Positions 1 through 7,418 of a DNA stretch of 40,939 nt are shown piece after piece. Within the stretch, counting starts at the first letter, position 1. Each line of letters opens with the position of its first letter. The stretch lies in assembly GCA_023457495.1 (NCBI GenBank), contig JAEWLQ010000066.1, positions 1 to 40,939 on the forward strand, in the 5' to 3' direction. The stretch comes from Pseudomonadota bacterium. Its GTDB lineage: Bacteria > Pseudomonadota > Gammaproteobacteria > Steroidobacterales > Steroidobacteraceae. Position numbers and translations under genes: made by a program. Under the pieces are notes generated by a model that saw only the letters and a program-made list of their open reading frames with translations, did not search any database and was not told the DNA's origin.

Positions 1-77
1 ACCAAGGCGCGCATCGCGCGGGCGTTCGCCTCGAACTCGGGCGAGCGCGTGTCGACGCGACTCTTCAGCGCGAGCAT
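1..77 (-). CDS. Acyl-CoA carboxylase carboxyltransferase (beta) subunit, N-terminal fragment cut by window edge
   Basis: Seen: an ATG at 77 on the minus strand, 13 nt after the ivd stop, opens a frame of 25 residues that runs off the window. It begins MLALKSRVDTRSPEFEANAR and continues AMRALV. This aligns without gaps to residues 2-26 of the mccB product at 1330 (SPLESKVD...FAANATAMRALV). Family knowledge: this N-terminal signature is usual for methylcrotonyl-CoA carboxylase type beta subunits. Context: it would be cotranscribed downstream of ivd. Inference: a second, paralogous biotin-dependent carboxyltransferase. Its substrate cannot be told from 25 residues; methylcrotonyl-, propionyl- or geranyl-CoA are all possible. 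No clear ribosome binding site is visible, so translation may be coupled to ivd. Confidence 0.7.
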   Translation of the reverse strand, partial: MLALKSRVDTRSPEFEANARAMRAL

Positions 78-90
78 GGGGCGCCGGCGG

Positions 91-1272
91 TCACATCGTC
101 TCCGAGTACAGCTCGCGGCCGATCAGCATGCGGCGGATCTCGCTCGTGCCCGCGCCGATCTCGTAGAGCTTCGCATCGCGCCACAGCCGCCCCGTCGGGT
201 AGTCGTTGACGTAGCCGTTGCCGCCGAGCGCCTGGATCGCCTCGCCGGCCATCCACGTGGCCTTCTCGGCGGCGTAGAGGATGGCACCGGCCGCGTCCTT
301 GCGCAGCGCGCGCGCATGGCCGCCGCGGTCGCACGCGCGGCCGACCGCATACACGTACGCGCGCGTCGCCTGCCAGGTGGTGTACATGTCGGCGATCTTG
401 CCCTGCATCAGCTGGAACTCGCCGATGCTCTGGCCGAACTGCTTGCGCTCGTGCACGTACGGGAGCGTGACGTCGAGGCAGGAGCGCATGATGCCGAGCG
501 GCCCGCCCGCGAGCACGGCGCGCTCGTAGTCGAGCCCGGACATGAGGACGCGCACGCCGTTGTTGACCGCGCCGAGCACGTTCTCCTCCGGCACCTCGCA
601 GTCCTCGAAGAACACTGGGTACGTGTTCGAGCCGCGCATGCCGAGCTTGTCGAGCTTCTCGCCGAACGAGAGGCCCTTCGCCCCCTTCTCGACGCAGAAC
701 GCGGTGATGCCCTTCGGCCCCGCTTCGGGATTGGTCTTCGCGTAGACGACCATCACGTCGGCCTCGCCGCCGTTCGTGATCCACATCTTCGAGCCGTTGA
801 GCAGGTAGCGGCCGCCCTTCTTGTCGGCGCGGAGCTGCATGCTGACGACGTCCGAGCCCGCGTTCGGCTCGCTCATCGCGAGGGCGCCGACGAACTCACC
901 GGAGACGAGCTTCGGGAGAAACCTCTTCTTCTGGTCCTCGTTCCCGTTGCGATGGATCTGGTTCACGCACAGGTTCGAGTGCGCGCCGTACGAGAGCGCG
1001 ACCGACGCCGAAGCGCGCGAGATCTCCTCCATCGCGACGATGTGCGCGAGGTAGCCGAGGTTCGCGCCGCCCCAGCGCTCCGGCACGGTGATGCCGAGCA
1101 GGCCCGCGGCGCCGAGCTCGGGCCACAGGTCGCGGGGGAATTCATTCGTGCGGTCGATCTCCTCGGCGCGCGGCGCGATGCGCTCGCGTGCGAAACGCCG
1201 CACCTGTGCGCGCACCTCGTCGAGCTCCTCGCCGAGGCCGAAATCGAAATCGCAGCGGTCGAGTGGGTTCAT
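91..1272 (-). CDS. ivd: Isovaleryl-CoA dehydrogenase
   Basis: FAD-dependent acyl-CoA dehydrogenase that oxidises isovaleryl-CoA to 3-methylcrotonyl-CoA in leucine breakdown. From the ATG at 1272 the product is 393 residues, the usual length for this enzyme. Seen: the acyl-CoA dehydrogenase N-terminal helical domain (PRDLWPELGAAGLLGITVPE), the middle-domain signature AMSEPNAGSDV, and C-terminal QALGGNGYVNDYPTGRLWRDAK. The segment GLDYERAVLAGGPLG carries a Glu (about residue 250) where isovaleryl-CoA dehydrogenases have their catalytic base, which separates them from medium- and short-chain enzymes. An in-frame ATG at 1305 would add 11 residues and leave only 24 bp before mccB; 1272 fits the family better. 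It is divergent from mccB-liuC-mccA, which perform the next steps. Confidence 0.95.
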   Translation of the reverse strand: MNPLDRCDFDFGLGEELDEVRAQVRRFARERIAPRAEEIDRTNEFPRDLWPELGAAGLLGITVPERWGGANLGYLAHIVAMEEISRASASVALSYGAHSNLCVNQIHRNGNEDQKKRFLPKLVSGEFVGALAMSEPNAGSDVVSMQLRADKKGGRYLLNGSKMWITNGGEADVMVVYAKTNPEAGPKGITAFCVEKGAKGLSFGEKLDKLGMRGSNTYPVFFEDCEVPEENVLGAVNNGVRVLMSGLDYERAVLAGGPLGIMRSCLDVTLPYVHERKQFGQSIGEFQLMQGKIADMYTTWQATRAYVYAVGRACDRGGHARALRKDAAGAILYAAEKATWMAGEAIQALGGNGYVNDYPTGRLWRDAKLYEIGAGTSEIRRMLIGRELYSETM

Positions 1273-1315
1273 GTCTGCGTACCGGCTCGCTTGCCTTCGA
1301 TTCATCAATTGTACT

Positions 1316-1328
1316 ATTGTCGGACAAT
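1316..1328. promoter_or_regulatory. Palindromic operator candidate between ivd and mccB
   Basis: ATTGTC-G-GACAAT is a perfect 6+1+6 bp inverted repeat lying only 1 nt before the mccB ATG and 43 nt before the ivd ATG. It sits beside a TACTAT hexamer reading toward mccB (1312-1317) and a TACAAT hexamer reading toward ivd (1313-1308), so a bound repressor could shut both directions. Known: liu genes are often controlled by a MerR-type (LiuR) or TetR-type regulator. None is encoded in the window, and I cannot assign the site to either. Confidence 0.4.
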
Positions 1329-1329
1329 C

Positions 1330-2949
1330 ATGTCGCCGCTCGAATCCAAAGTCGATAGGACAGGCGCTGAATTCGCCGCGAACGCGACGGCCATGCGGGC
1401 GCTGGTCGAAGAATTGAGGGCCCGGCAGGCGAAATCGGCCCTGGGTGGCGGCGAAGCAGCCCGCGCGAAACACGTGGCCCGGGGCAAGTTGCTGCCGCGC
1501 GACCGCGTGGAAATGCTGCTGGATCCAGGCGCGCCTTTCCTCGAGCTTTCACCGCTCGCCGCCTTCGGCATGTACGACGACGAATCCCCCGGCGCGGGGA
1601 TCATCACCGGCATCGGACGGGTCTCGGGGCGCGAGTGCGTCATCGTCTGCAACGACCCGACGGTGAAAGGCGGCACTTACTACCCGGTCAGTATCAAGAA
1701 GCATCTGCGCGCGCAGGGTGTGGCCGAGGAGAACCGGCTGCCGTGCATCTATCTCGTGGACTCCGGCGGCGCGCACCTGCCGAGCCAGGACGAGGTGTTC
1801 CCCGACGAGCAGCACTTCGGCCGCATCTTCTACAACCAGGCGAACATGTCGGCGGCGGGGATTCCGCAGATCGCGGTGGTCATGGGCTCGTGCACCGCGG
1901 GCGGCGCGTACGTGCCGGCGATGAGTGATGAATCGATCATCGTGCGCAACCAGGGGACGATCTTCCTGGGTGGCCCGCCGCTCGTGAAGGCGGCCACCGG
2001 CGAAGTGGTCAGCGCCGAGGAACTCGGGGGTGGTGAGGTGCACGCCAAACTATCCGGAGTGGTCGATCATCTGGCGGAGAACGATGCGCACGCGCTCGGT
2101 ATCGCGCGGCGGATCATTGCGGGGCTACGGGCGGATCCGATCGGGACCGGATCCAACTCCGGCGAGGGCAATACGTTCTCCGAACCTCTGCACTCCGCGG
2201 AAGACCTTTACGGCCTCATTCCCACCGATCCGCGCAAGCCGTTCGACTCGCACGAGATCATCGCGCGCCTCGTCGATGGCAGCGAGTTCGACGAATGGAA
2301 GGCGCGTTATGGCACGACGCTCGTGACGGGCTTCGCGCGCATTCACGGCATGCCGGTCGCGATCCTCGCGAACAACGGCATTCTCTTCAGCGAGTCCGCG
2401 CAGAAGGGTGCGCATTTCATCGAGCTCGCCTGCCAGCGGCGCATCCCGCTCGTCTTCCTGCAGAACATCACCGGATTCATGGTCGGCAAGAAGTACGAGA
2501 ACGAAGGCATCGCGCGGCACGGCGCGAAGATGGTGACCGCCGTGGCCTGCGCGCGCGTGCCGAAGTTCACCGTCATCGTCGGCGGCAGTTTCGGCGCCGG
2601 CAATTACGGCATGTGCGGGCGCGCGTACGCGCCGCGTTTCCTGTGGACCTGGCCCAACTCGCGCATCTCCGTCATGGGCGGCGAGCAGGCGGCGAACGTG
2701 CTCGCGACCGTGCGGCGTGACGCCATCGAGGCGAAGGGCGGAACCTGGAGCGCCGGGGAAGAGGCCGCGTTCAAGGCGCCCATCCGCGATCAATACGAGA
2801 CGCAGGGCAATCCCTATTACGCCACCGCGCGGCTCTGGGACGACGGCGTCATCGATCCGCGCGATACCCGCATGTGCCTGGCGCTCGGTCTCGCGCTGGC
2901 GAATCGTCAGCCGATCCCGGAAACTCGCTTCGGCGTGTTTCGAATGTAG
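1330..2949 (+). CDS. mccB: Methylcrotonyl-CoA carboxylase, carboxyltransferase (beta) subunit
   Basis: Transfers the carboxyl group from carboxybiotin on MccA to 3-methylcrotonyl-CoA, giving 3-methylglutaconyl-CoA in leucine degradation. From the ATG at 1330 the protein is 539 residues, typical of the family. Seen: the N-terminal carboxyltransferase half with YLVDSGGAHLPSQDEVFPDE and GSCTAGGAYVPAMSDE, and the C-terminal half with LQNITGFMVGKKYE and FTVIVGGSFGAGNYGMCGRA, the two crotonase-fold halves forming the active site. The frame stays open upstream to 49, but that part is antisense to ivd. There is no Shine-Dalgarno; a TACTAT hexamer 12 nt before the ATG suggests a leaderless or nearly leaderless message. 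liuC follows after 9 bp and mccA after that. Confidence 0.95.
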   Translation: MSPLESKVDRTGAEFAANATAMRALVEELRARQAKSALGGGEAARAKHVARGKLLPRDRVEMLLDPGAPFLELSPLAAFGMYDDESPGAGIITGIGRVSGRECVIVCNDPTVKGGTYYPVSIKKHLRAQGVAEENRLPCIYLVDSGGAHLPSQDEVFPDEQHFGRIFYNQANMSAAGIPQIAVVMGSCTAGGAYVPAMSDESIIVRNQGTIFLGGPPLVKAATGEVVSAEELGGGEVHAKLSGVVDHLAENDAHALGIARRIIAGLRADPIGTGSNSGEGNTFSEPLHSAEDLYGLIPTDPRKPFDSHEIIARLVDGSEFDEWKARYGTTLVTGFARIHGMPVAILANNGILFSESAQKGAHFIELACQRRIPLVFLQNITGFMVGKKYENEGIARHGAKMVTAVACARVPKFTVIVGGSFGAGNYGMCGRAYAPRFLWTWPNSRISVMGGEQAANVLATVRRDAIEAKGGTWSAGEEAAFKAPIRDQYETQGNPYYATARLWDDGVIDPRDTRMCLALGLALANRQPIPETRFGVFRM

Positions 2950-2958
2950 GGGCGGCGC

Positions 2959-3753
2959 ATGTCTGACTACCGGCACCTCGAGATCGAGCAGCGTGGCGCG
3001 GTGCGTTGGCTGTGGCTCAACCGGCCCGAGGTACGAAATGCATTCAACGACGCTTTGATCGCGGACATCGCGCGCGCGTTCGCCGACATCGAAGCGCACG
3101 CGGCTACGCGTGTCGTCGTCGTCGCGGCGCGCGGTCCCGCGTTCTGCGCCGGCGCGGATCTCAACTGGATGCGCGCCATGGCCGATTTCAGCCACGCGGA
3201 GAACCATGCCGACGCGCTCAAGGTGGCTCGCATGTTCAACGCGGTGCATGCCGCGTCGAAACCCGTGATCGCGCGGGTGCAGGGCGATGCCTTCGGCGGC
3301 GGTGTTGGACTCGCCGCGGCCTGCGATATCGCCGTCGCGGTGGACTCGGCGAGCTTCGCGCTTTCCGAGGTGAAGCTCGGCATCGTCGCCGCCACCATCT
3401 CGCCACATCTCGTGCGCGCGATGGGTCCGCGCAACGCGGCGCGCTACATGCTCACCGCCGAGAAGTTCGATGCGCGGCGCGCGCGGGAAGTCGGCCTGGT
3501 GCACGAGACCGTCGCGGCAGGTGACCTCGACGCCGCCATCGACCGCATCATCGCCGCCTTGCTGGCCGCCAGCCCCGCGGCGCTTGCGGCGACCAAGCGC
3601 CTGCTCGCCGACGTCATCGAAACGCCTTTGGACGACGTCCTGCTCGCCGAAACGGCAAAGTGCATCGCCGACGCGCGAGTCTCTCCCGAAGGCCGCGAAG
3701 GAATCGCGGCATTCCTCGAGAGACGCCCGCCCTCCTGGGCACCCCGGAAGTAG
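2959..3753 (+). CDS. liuC: Methylglutaconyl-CoA hydratase (enoyl-CoA hydratase family)
   Basis: Crotonase-family enzyme, 264 residues, expected to hydrate 3-methylglutaconyl-CoA to HMG-CoA. Seen: the oxyanion-hole segment ARGPAFCAGADLNWMRAM near residue 55 and GDAFGGGVGLAAACDIAVAV near residue 110, followed by SEVKLGIVAATISPHLVRAMG. The Gly in place of the first classical crotonase Glu, and the SEVKLGI...ISPHLV pattern, are features I associate with LiuC rather than general fatty-acid hydratases. Position between mccB (9 bp upstream) and mccA (2 bp downstream) supports the pathway role. The next enzyme, HMG-CoA lyase, is not encoded in this window. Confidence 0.9.
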   Translation: MSDYRHLEIEQRGAVRWLWLNRPEVRNAFNDALIADIARAFADIEAHAATRVVVVAARGPAFCAGADLNWMRAMADFSHAENHADALKVARMFNAVHAASKPVIARVQGDAFGGGVGLAAACDIAVAVDSASFALSEVKLGIVAATISPHLVRAMGPRNAARYMLTAEKFDARRAREVGLVHETVAAGDLDAAIDRIIAALLAASPAALAATKRLLADVIETPLDDVLLAETAKCIADARVSPEGREGIAAFLERRPPSWAPRK

Positions 3754-3755
3754 TC

Positions 3756-5636
3756 GTGTTCTCCAAGCTGCTCATCGCGAACCGCGGCGAGATCGCCTGC
3801 CGCGTCGCGCGCACCGCGCGGCGCCTCGGCATCGGCACGGTTGCCGTGTATTCGGATGTCGACGCGGACGCGGCCCACGTCGCGGCCTGCGACGAGGCCG
3901 TCCACATCGGCGGCGCATTGCCTCGCGACAGCTACCTGCGTGGCGAGGCCATCATCGAAGCGGCGCGCAGGACCGGTGCCCAGGCGATCCACCCCGGCTA
4001 CGGATTCCTTTCGGAAAACACGCAGTTCGCGCGCGCCTGCGCCGCCGCGGGCCTGGTGTTCGTCGGTCCATCGCCGGAATCCATCGAGGCGATGGGCTCG
4101 AAGTCGGCGGCCAAGTCGCTCATGGAGAAGGCGCGGGTGCCGCTGACGCCCGGATATCACGGCGACATCCAGGCGTTGGACTATCTACAGTCGCAGGCCG
4201 CGCGCATCGGTTACCCCGTGCTCATCAAGGCCGTGGCGGGCGGGGGCGGCAAGGGCATGCGGCGCGTGGACGTGGCCGCGGACTTCGCGGCCGCGCTGGC
4301 GAGCTGCCAGCGCGAGGCGAGCGCGGCGTTCGGCGATGCGCGGGTGCTGGTCGAGAAGTTCGTCGCGCCCGCGCGGCACATCGAAATCCAGGTCTTCGGC
4401 GACACACGCGGCAACGTGATTCACCTGTTCGAGCGCGACTGCTCCGTGCAGCGCCGCCACCAGAAGGTCATCGAGGAAGCGCCCGCGCCGGGCATGACGT
4501 CGGAGCGGCGCCGCGCGATGGGCGAGGCCGCAGTCGCGGCCGCGCGGGCCGTCGACTACGTCGGCGCCGGCACAGTGGAATTCATCGCGGCTGCGGACGG
4601 CCCGTTCTACTTCATGGAAATGAACACGCGCCTGCAGGTGGAGCATCCCGTGACCGAGATGATCACGGGACTCGACCTCGTGGAATGGCAATTGCGAGTC
4701 GCCGCCGGAGAGCCACTGCCCCTGAAGCAGGACGATGTGAAGATCGCGGGACATGCCATCGAGGCGCGCATCTACGCCGAGGATCCCGAGCGTGAATTCC
4801 TGCCCTCGATCGGCCGGCTCGGATACCTCGCGACGCCGCCGGAGTCGGCGGACCTGCGCATCGACACAGGGGTGCGGCAGGGCAACGTGATCACGCCCTA
4901 CTACGACCCGATGATCGCCAAGCTCATCGTTCATGGCGCGACGCGCGCGGAAGCGATCGTGCGCCTGCGTGGCGCGCTGGAGCGGTTCCGCGTCGCGAGC
5001 GTACGCACGAATGTCGAATTCCTCGGACGGTTGGCTACCGCGCCGTCGTTCGTCGAAGGCAGGCTCGATACCGCGCTCATCGAGCGCGAACGCGCACACG
5101 TGTTGCCGGAAGGTCACGAGCCTCCCGAATCAGTCTGGCGTCTCGCCGCGTGGCGGGCGATCGCGCCGTTGGTCGGCCCATCGCCCTGGTCGGCCGCGGA
5201 GGGATGGAGATTGCTGGGCCGCTCGAAACGCGAAGTGGCCCTGCGCTGGCGCGACATCGAACGGAAAACGCTCATCGATTTCGCGAACCCGCCGGCGGAG
5301 ATCGAATTCGAAGCGGTCGTCGCGGGCGGCGCCGTGCACCTGTACCGCGGCATCGAGCACCTCGTCTTTCAGATCGTCGATCCCCACGCGCCGACGACAC
5401 AGGGCACGGATCGCCACGGAAGCCTTGCGGCGCCTATGCCAGGCCGGATACTTGCCATCAACGTGCAAGCCGGTGACAGGGTCGAACGAGGCGCGCCGCT
5501 GGTGGTCATGGAAGCGATGAAGATGGAACACACGATGGTCGCCCCGTTCACCGGCACCGTGAAGCAAGTCGACGTGAAGGTCGGCGACCAGGTGCGCGAG
5601 GGCGTTGAACTACTCGAGTTGGCGGCTCTCGAGTGA
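3756..5636 (+). CDS. mccA: Methylcrotonyl-CoA carboxylase, biotin carboxylase/BCCP (alpha) subunit
   Basis: Carboxylates its own biotin using ATP and bicarbonate and feeds the MccB partner. From the GTG at 3756 it is 626 residues. Seen: the biotin carboxylase N-terminal domain (KLLIANRGEIACRVARTARR), the ATP-grasp glycine loop (KAVAGGGGKGMRRV), EMNTRLQVEHPVTE, and a C-terminal biotinyl domain with EAMKMEH, where the Lys near residue 589 is the biotin attachment site. GTG is chosen because GGAAG at 3746-3750 is well spaced and the biotin carboxylase fold begins two residues later. The frame is open upstream, but only inside liuC. The stop overlaps the GTG of the next gene by 4 nt. Confidence 0.95.
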   Translation: MFSKLLIANRGEIACRVARTARRLGIGTVAVYSDVDADAAHVAACDEAVHIGGALPRDSYLRGEAIIEAARRTGAQAIHPGYGFLSENTQFARACAAAGLVFVGPSPESIEAMGSKSAAKSLMEKARVPLTPGYHGDIQALDYLQSQAARIGYPVLIKAVAGGGGKGMRRVDVAADFAAALASCQREASAAFGDARVLVEKFVAPARHIEIQVFGDTRGNVIHLFERDCSVQRRHQKVIEEAPAPGMTSERRRAMGEAAVAAARAVDYVGAGTVEFIAAADGPFYFMEMNTRLQVEHPVTEMITGLDLVEWQLRVAAGEPLPLKQDDVKIAGHAIEARIYAEDPEREFLPSIGRLGYLATPPESADLRIDTGVRQGNVITPYYDPMIAKLIVHGATRAEAIVRLRGALERFRVASVRTNVEFLGRLATAPSFVEGRLDTALIERERAHVLPEGHEPPESVWRLAAWRAIAPLVGPSPWSAAEGWRLLGRSKREVALRWRDIERKTLIDFANPPAEIEFEAVVAGGAVHLYRGIEHLVFQIVDPHAPTTQGTDRHGSLAAPMPGRILAINVQAGDRVERGAPLVVMEAMKMEHTMVAPFTGTVKQVDVKVGDQVREGVELLELAALE

Positions 5637-6106
5637 ACGATACCCGCTCTCCCTATTCGCCCCCCAATGCGGATGTTGCGAGCGTCGAGAAGGCGCGTGC
5701 CGAGGCCAAGGGCCCGCGCCCGACCGCTATCAACGTTGCGCTATTGCTGATCGTCGCCGAGATATTGTTCTTGATCGCGCATGTCATCAGTTCGCGAAAA
5801 GTGGGCGGTCCTGTGGCGCTTCTCCTGGGAGGTATCGACGCCGCGATCACCCTCGTGTTGTGCGTGGCCATCGCGCGCGGACGAAACTGGGCACGAATCG
5901 TGTTTTTCATGCTCTGGCTGATTTCCGCCTCCTGGCTGGCACTCTTGTTCTCCGTGATTGAATGGCCCGTCGAAGGTATGCAATACCGGGTTGACTGGCC
6001 GAGGATCGTGACATTGGTCGTGCCGTCCATTCTGTCGCTGGTCACGGTAATCCTGCTGTTTGGTCCGGGCCGCGGCTGGTTCCGCGGGCACGAAGCAGCC
6101 GACTAA
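5633..6106 (+). CDS. Small four-helix membrane protein with N-terminal SPYSPP motif, unknown function
   Basis: 157 residues from a GTG that overlaps the mccA stop (GTGA), so it is probably translationally coupled. Seen: a soluble proline-rich N-terminus (SPYSPPNADVASV), then four hydrophobic segments at about 33-52, 59-82, 88-107 and 124-146, with a conserved-looking GRNWARI between helices 2 and 3 and LLFGPGRGWFR at the end. It is clearly related to the protein at 36176 (NPYAPPTAQVANV, RARNWARI, LLFTPAANAWFR). Small membrane proteins starting with an NPYxPP motif are common in Proteobacteria, but I know of no assigned function. Its place at the end of the leucine operon may be accidental. 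The stop directly abuts the stop of the convergent nitroreductase gene. Confidence 0.8.
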   Translation: MNDTRSPYSPPNADVASVEKARAEAKGPRPTAINVALLLIVAEILFLIAHVISSRKVGGPVALLLGGIDAAITLVLCVAIARGRNWARIVFFMLWLISASWLALLFSVIEWPVEGMQYRVDWPRIVTLVVPSILSLVTVILLFGPGRGWFRGHEAAD

Positions 6107-6670
6107 CTAGCCCGGAAACTCCAGCATCGCATCCTGCACGCTCGCCGGCTTGCCGGTCGCGAACGTCGCGCCGGCGCCGCCGCCGGTGTAGATCATGGCG
6201 ACGAGGTGGTCGTCGGCATTGAGGCCGAGCGCGAGTTTCATTTCCGGGTCGTAGCAGGCTTCGCCGGTTTTCCACGCCGCGGAGTAACCGAGCGCATGCA
6301 GCGCCAGCAGGATGTTCTGCGCGGCGGCGCCGGCGGCGAGGATCTGTTCGATGACGGGCACCTTCGTGCCCAGGACTGCGCGGCACACGACGACGATGAT
6401 GAGCGGCGCGCGCAGGGCCTTGTCGCGCTCACGTTGCAGGTCGCCCTCGGAAAGTCCCGGCTTGCGGCGCCGCGCGGACGCCGCGAGCATCTCGCCCAAC
6501 TTCCCGCGCTGCTCGCCCTCGATCAGCATGAAGCGCCACGGGCGCAGGCGACCGTGATCCGGCGCGCGCACCGCGGCCTGCAGTACCTTCGCGAGATCGT
6601 CTCCCGACGGCGGCGTCGCGCCATAGGTCTTGGCGGAGCTGCGCGTGTTGAGCGCTTCGAGGGCGTCCAT
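6107..6670 (-). CDS. Nitroreductase family protein (YdjA-like)
   Basis: 187 residues from the ATG at 6670. Flavin (FMN) dependent NAD(P)H nitroreductase fold. Seen: the N-terminal RSSAKTYGATPPSGDDLAKVLQ phosphate-binding region, RAPDHGRLRPWRFMLIEGEQ, which is diagnostic for the compact YdjA subgroup, and AAGAAAQNILLALHALGYSAAWKTG. The ATG lies 1 nt past the yebC stop, so the two are probably translated together; an in-frame ATG at 6694 would add eight residues and overlap yebC. The physiological substrate of YdjA-type enzymes is unclear. It ends immediately next to the convergent membrane protein gene. Confidence 0.88.
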   Translation of the reverse strand: MDALEALNTRSSAKTYGATPPSGDDLAKVLQAAVRAPDHGRLRPWRFMLIEGEQRGKLGEMLAASARRRKPGLSEGDLQRERDKALRAPLIIVVVCRAVLGTKVPVIEQILAAGAAAQNILLALHALGYSAAWKTGEACYDPEMKLALGLNADDHLVAMIYTGGGAGATFATGKPASVQDAMLEFPG

Positions 6671-6671
6671 G

Positions 6672-7394
6672 TCAGACGAGAGAGTGGTAGACATTCTGCA
6701 CGTCGTCGTTCTGCTCGAGATTGTCGATGAGCTCCAGAACCTCGTTGGCCTGGGCTTCGGGTAGTTCGATCGGCGTCGTGCAGAGGTATTCGTGCGTCGC
6801 GGAGATCGGGTGGATGCCGCGCTTCTCGAGCGCTTCCTGCAAGTGTCCGAAATCCGGGAACAGGCAGCGCGCGACGAGCTGCGGCTCGCCCTTGTCGCCC
6901 GTTCCTTCGCCGAACTCCTCGAGTCCGTGATCGATGAGATAGAGCTCGAGGTCATCCTGGTCGATGCCCTCGGGCTTCAGGCGGAACACACCCATCTTGC
7001 GGAACTGGAACGCGACGCTGCCCGCGGTGCCGAGGTTGCCGCCGCCCTTCGAGAAGATGGTGCGCACCGAGGCGACGGTGCGCGTCGGATTGTCCGTGGC
7101 GGTTTCGACGAGGACGGCCACGCCGTGCGGCGCGTAACCCTCGTAGATGATCTGTTCATAGTTCGCCGAGTCATTGCCGAGCGCGCGCTTGATGGCGGCC
7201 TCGACCTTGTCCTTCGGCATGTTGATGTTGCGCGCGTTCTGCACCTGGCGCCGCAGCGCGGGGTTCGAATTGACGTCACCGCCGCCGGCCTTGACGGCCA
7301 TGTTGATGTCTTTCGAGATGCGCGCGAACTGCTTGGCCATGCGGTCCCAGCGCGCGAACATCGTGTGTTTTCGTACTTCGAAGATGCGTCCCAT
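6672..7394 (-). CDS. YebC/PmpR family (TACO1-like) regulator or translation factor
   Basis: 240 residues. Members of this family act as transcriptional regulators or help ribosomes through difficult sequences. Seen: QNARNINMPKDKVEAAIKRA, YEGYAPHGVAVLVETATDNPTRT and SKGGGNLGTAGSVAFQF, all strong family signatures, and a final EQNDDVQNVYHSL. The N-terminus MGRIFEVRKHTMFARWDRMAKQF differs from the E. coli YebC start (MAGHSKWANIKHRK) and resembles the form I associate with Bacteroidetes (MGRAFEFRKARK...RW). A following tRNA or ruvC, common beside yebC, is absent. The nitroreductase gene follows 1 nt later. Confidence 0.92.
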   Translation of the reverse strand: MGRIFEVRKHTMFARWDRMAKQFARISKDINMAVKAGGGDVNSNPALRRQVQNARNINMPKDKVEAAIKRALGNDSANYEQIIYEGYAPHGVAVLVETATDNPTRTVASVRTIFSKGGGNLGTAGSVAFQFRKMGVFRLKPEGIDQDDLELYLIDHGLEEFGEGTGDKGEPQLVARCLFPDFGHLQEALEKRGIHPISATHEYLCTTPIELPEAQANEVLELIDNLEQNDDVQNVYHSLV

Positions 7395-7418
7395 AGGGCG
7401 CGGATTCTCGCACGAATC

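Noticed and set aside
49..1329. Open frame continuing some 427 codons upstream of mccB
   Set aside because: It is antisense to ivd; composition is Arg/Ala/His-rich shadow sequence, and MccB homology starts at 1330.
2125..3504. 459-codon open frame on the minus strand
   Set aside because: Antisense to mccB and liuC, which both have strong family signatures. High GC keeps the opposite third frame open.
3470..4795. 441-codon open frame on the plus strand
   Set aside because: Different frame over liuC and mccA, with Arg-rich low-complexity translation.
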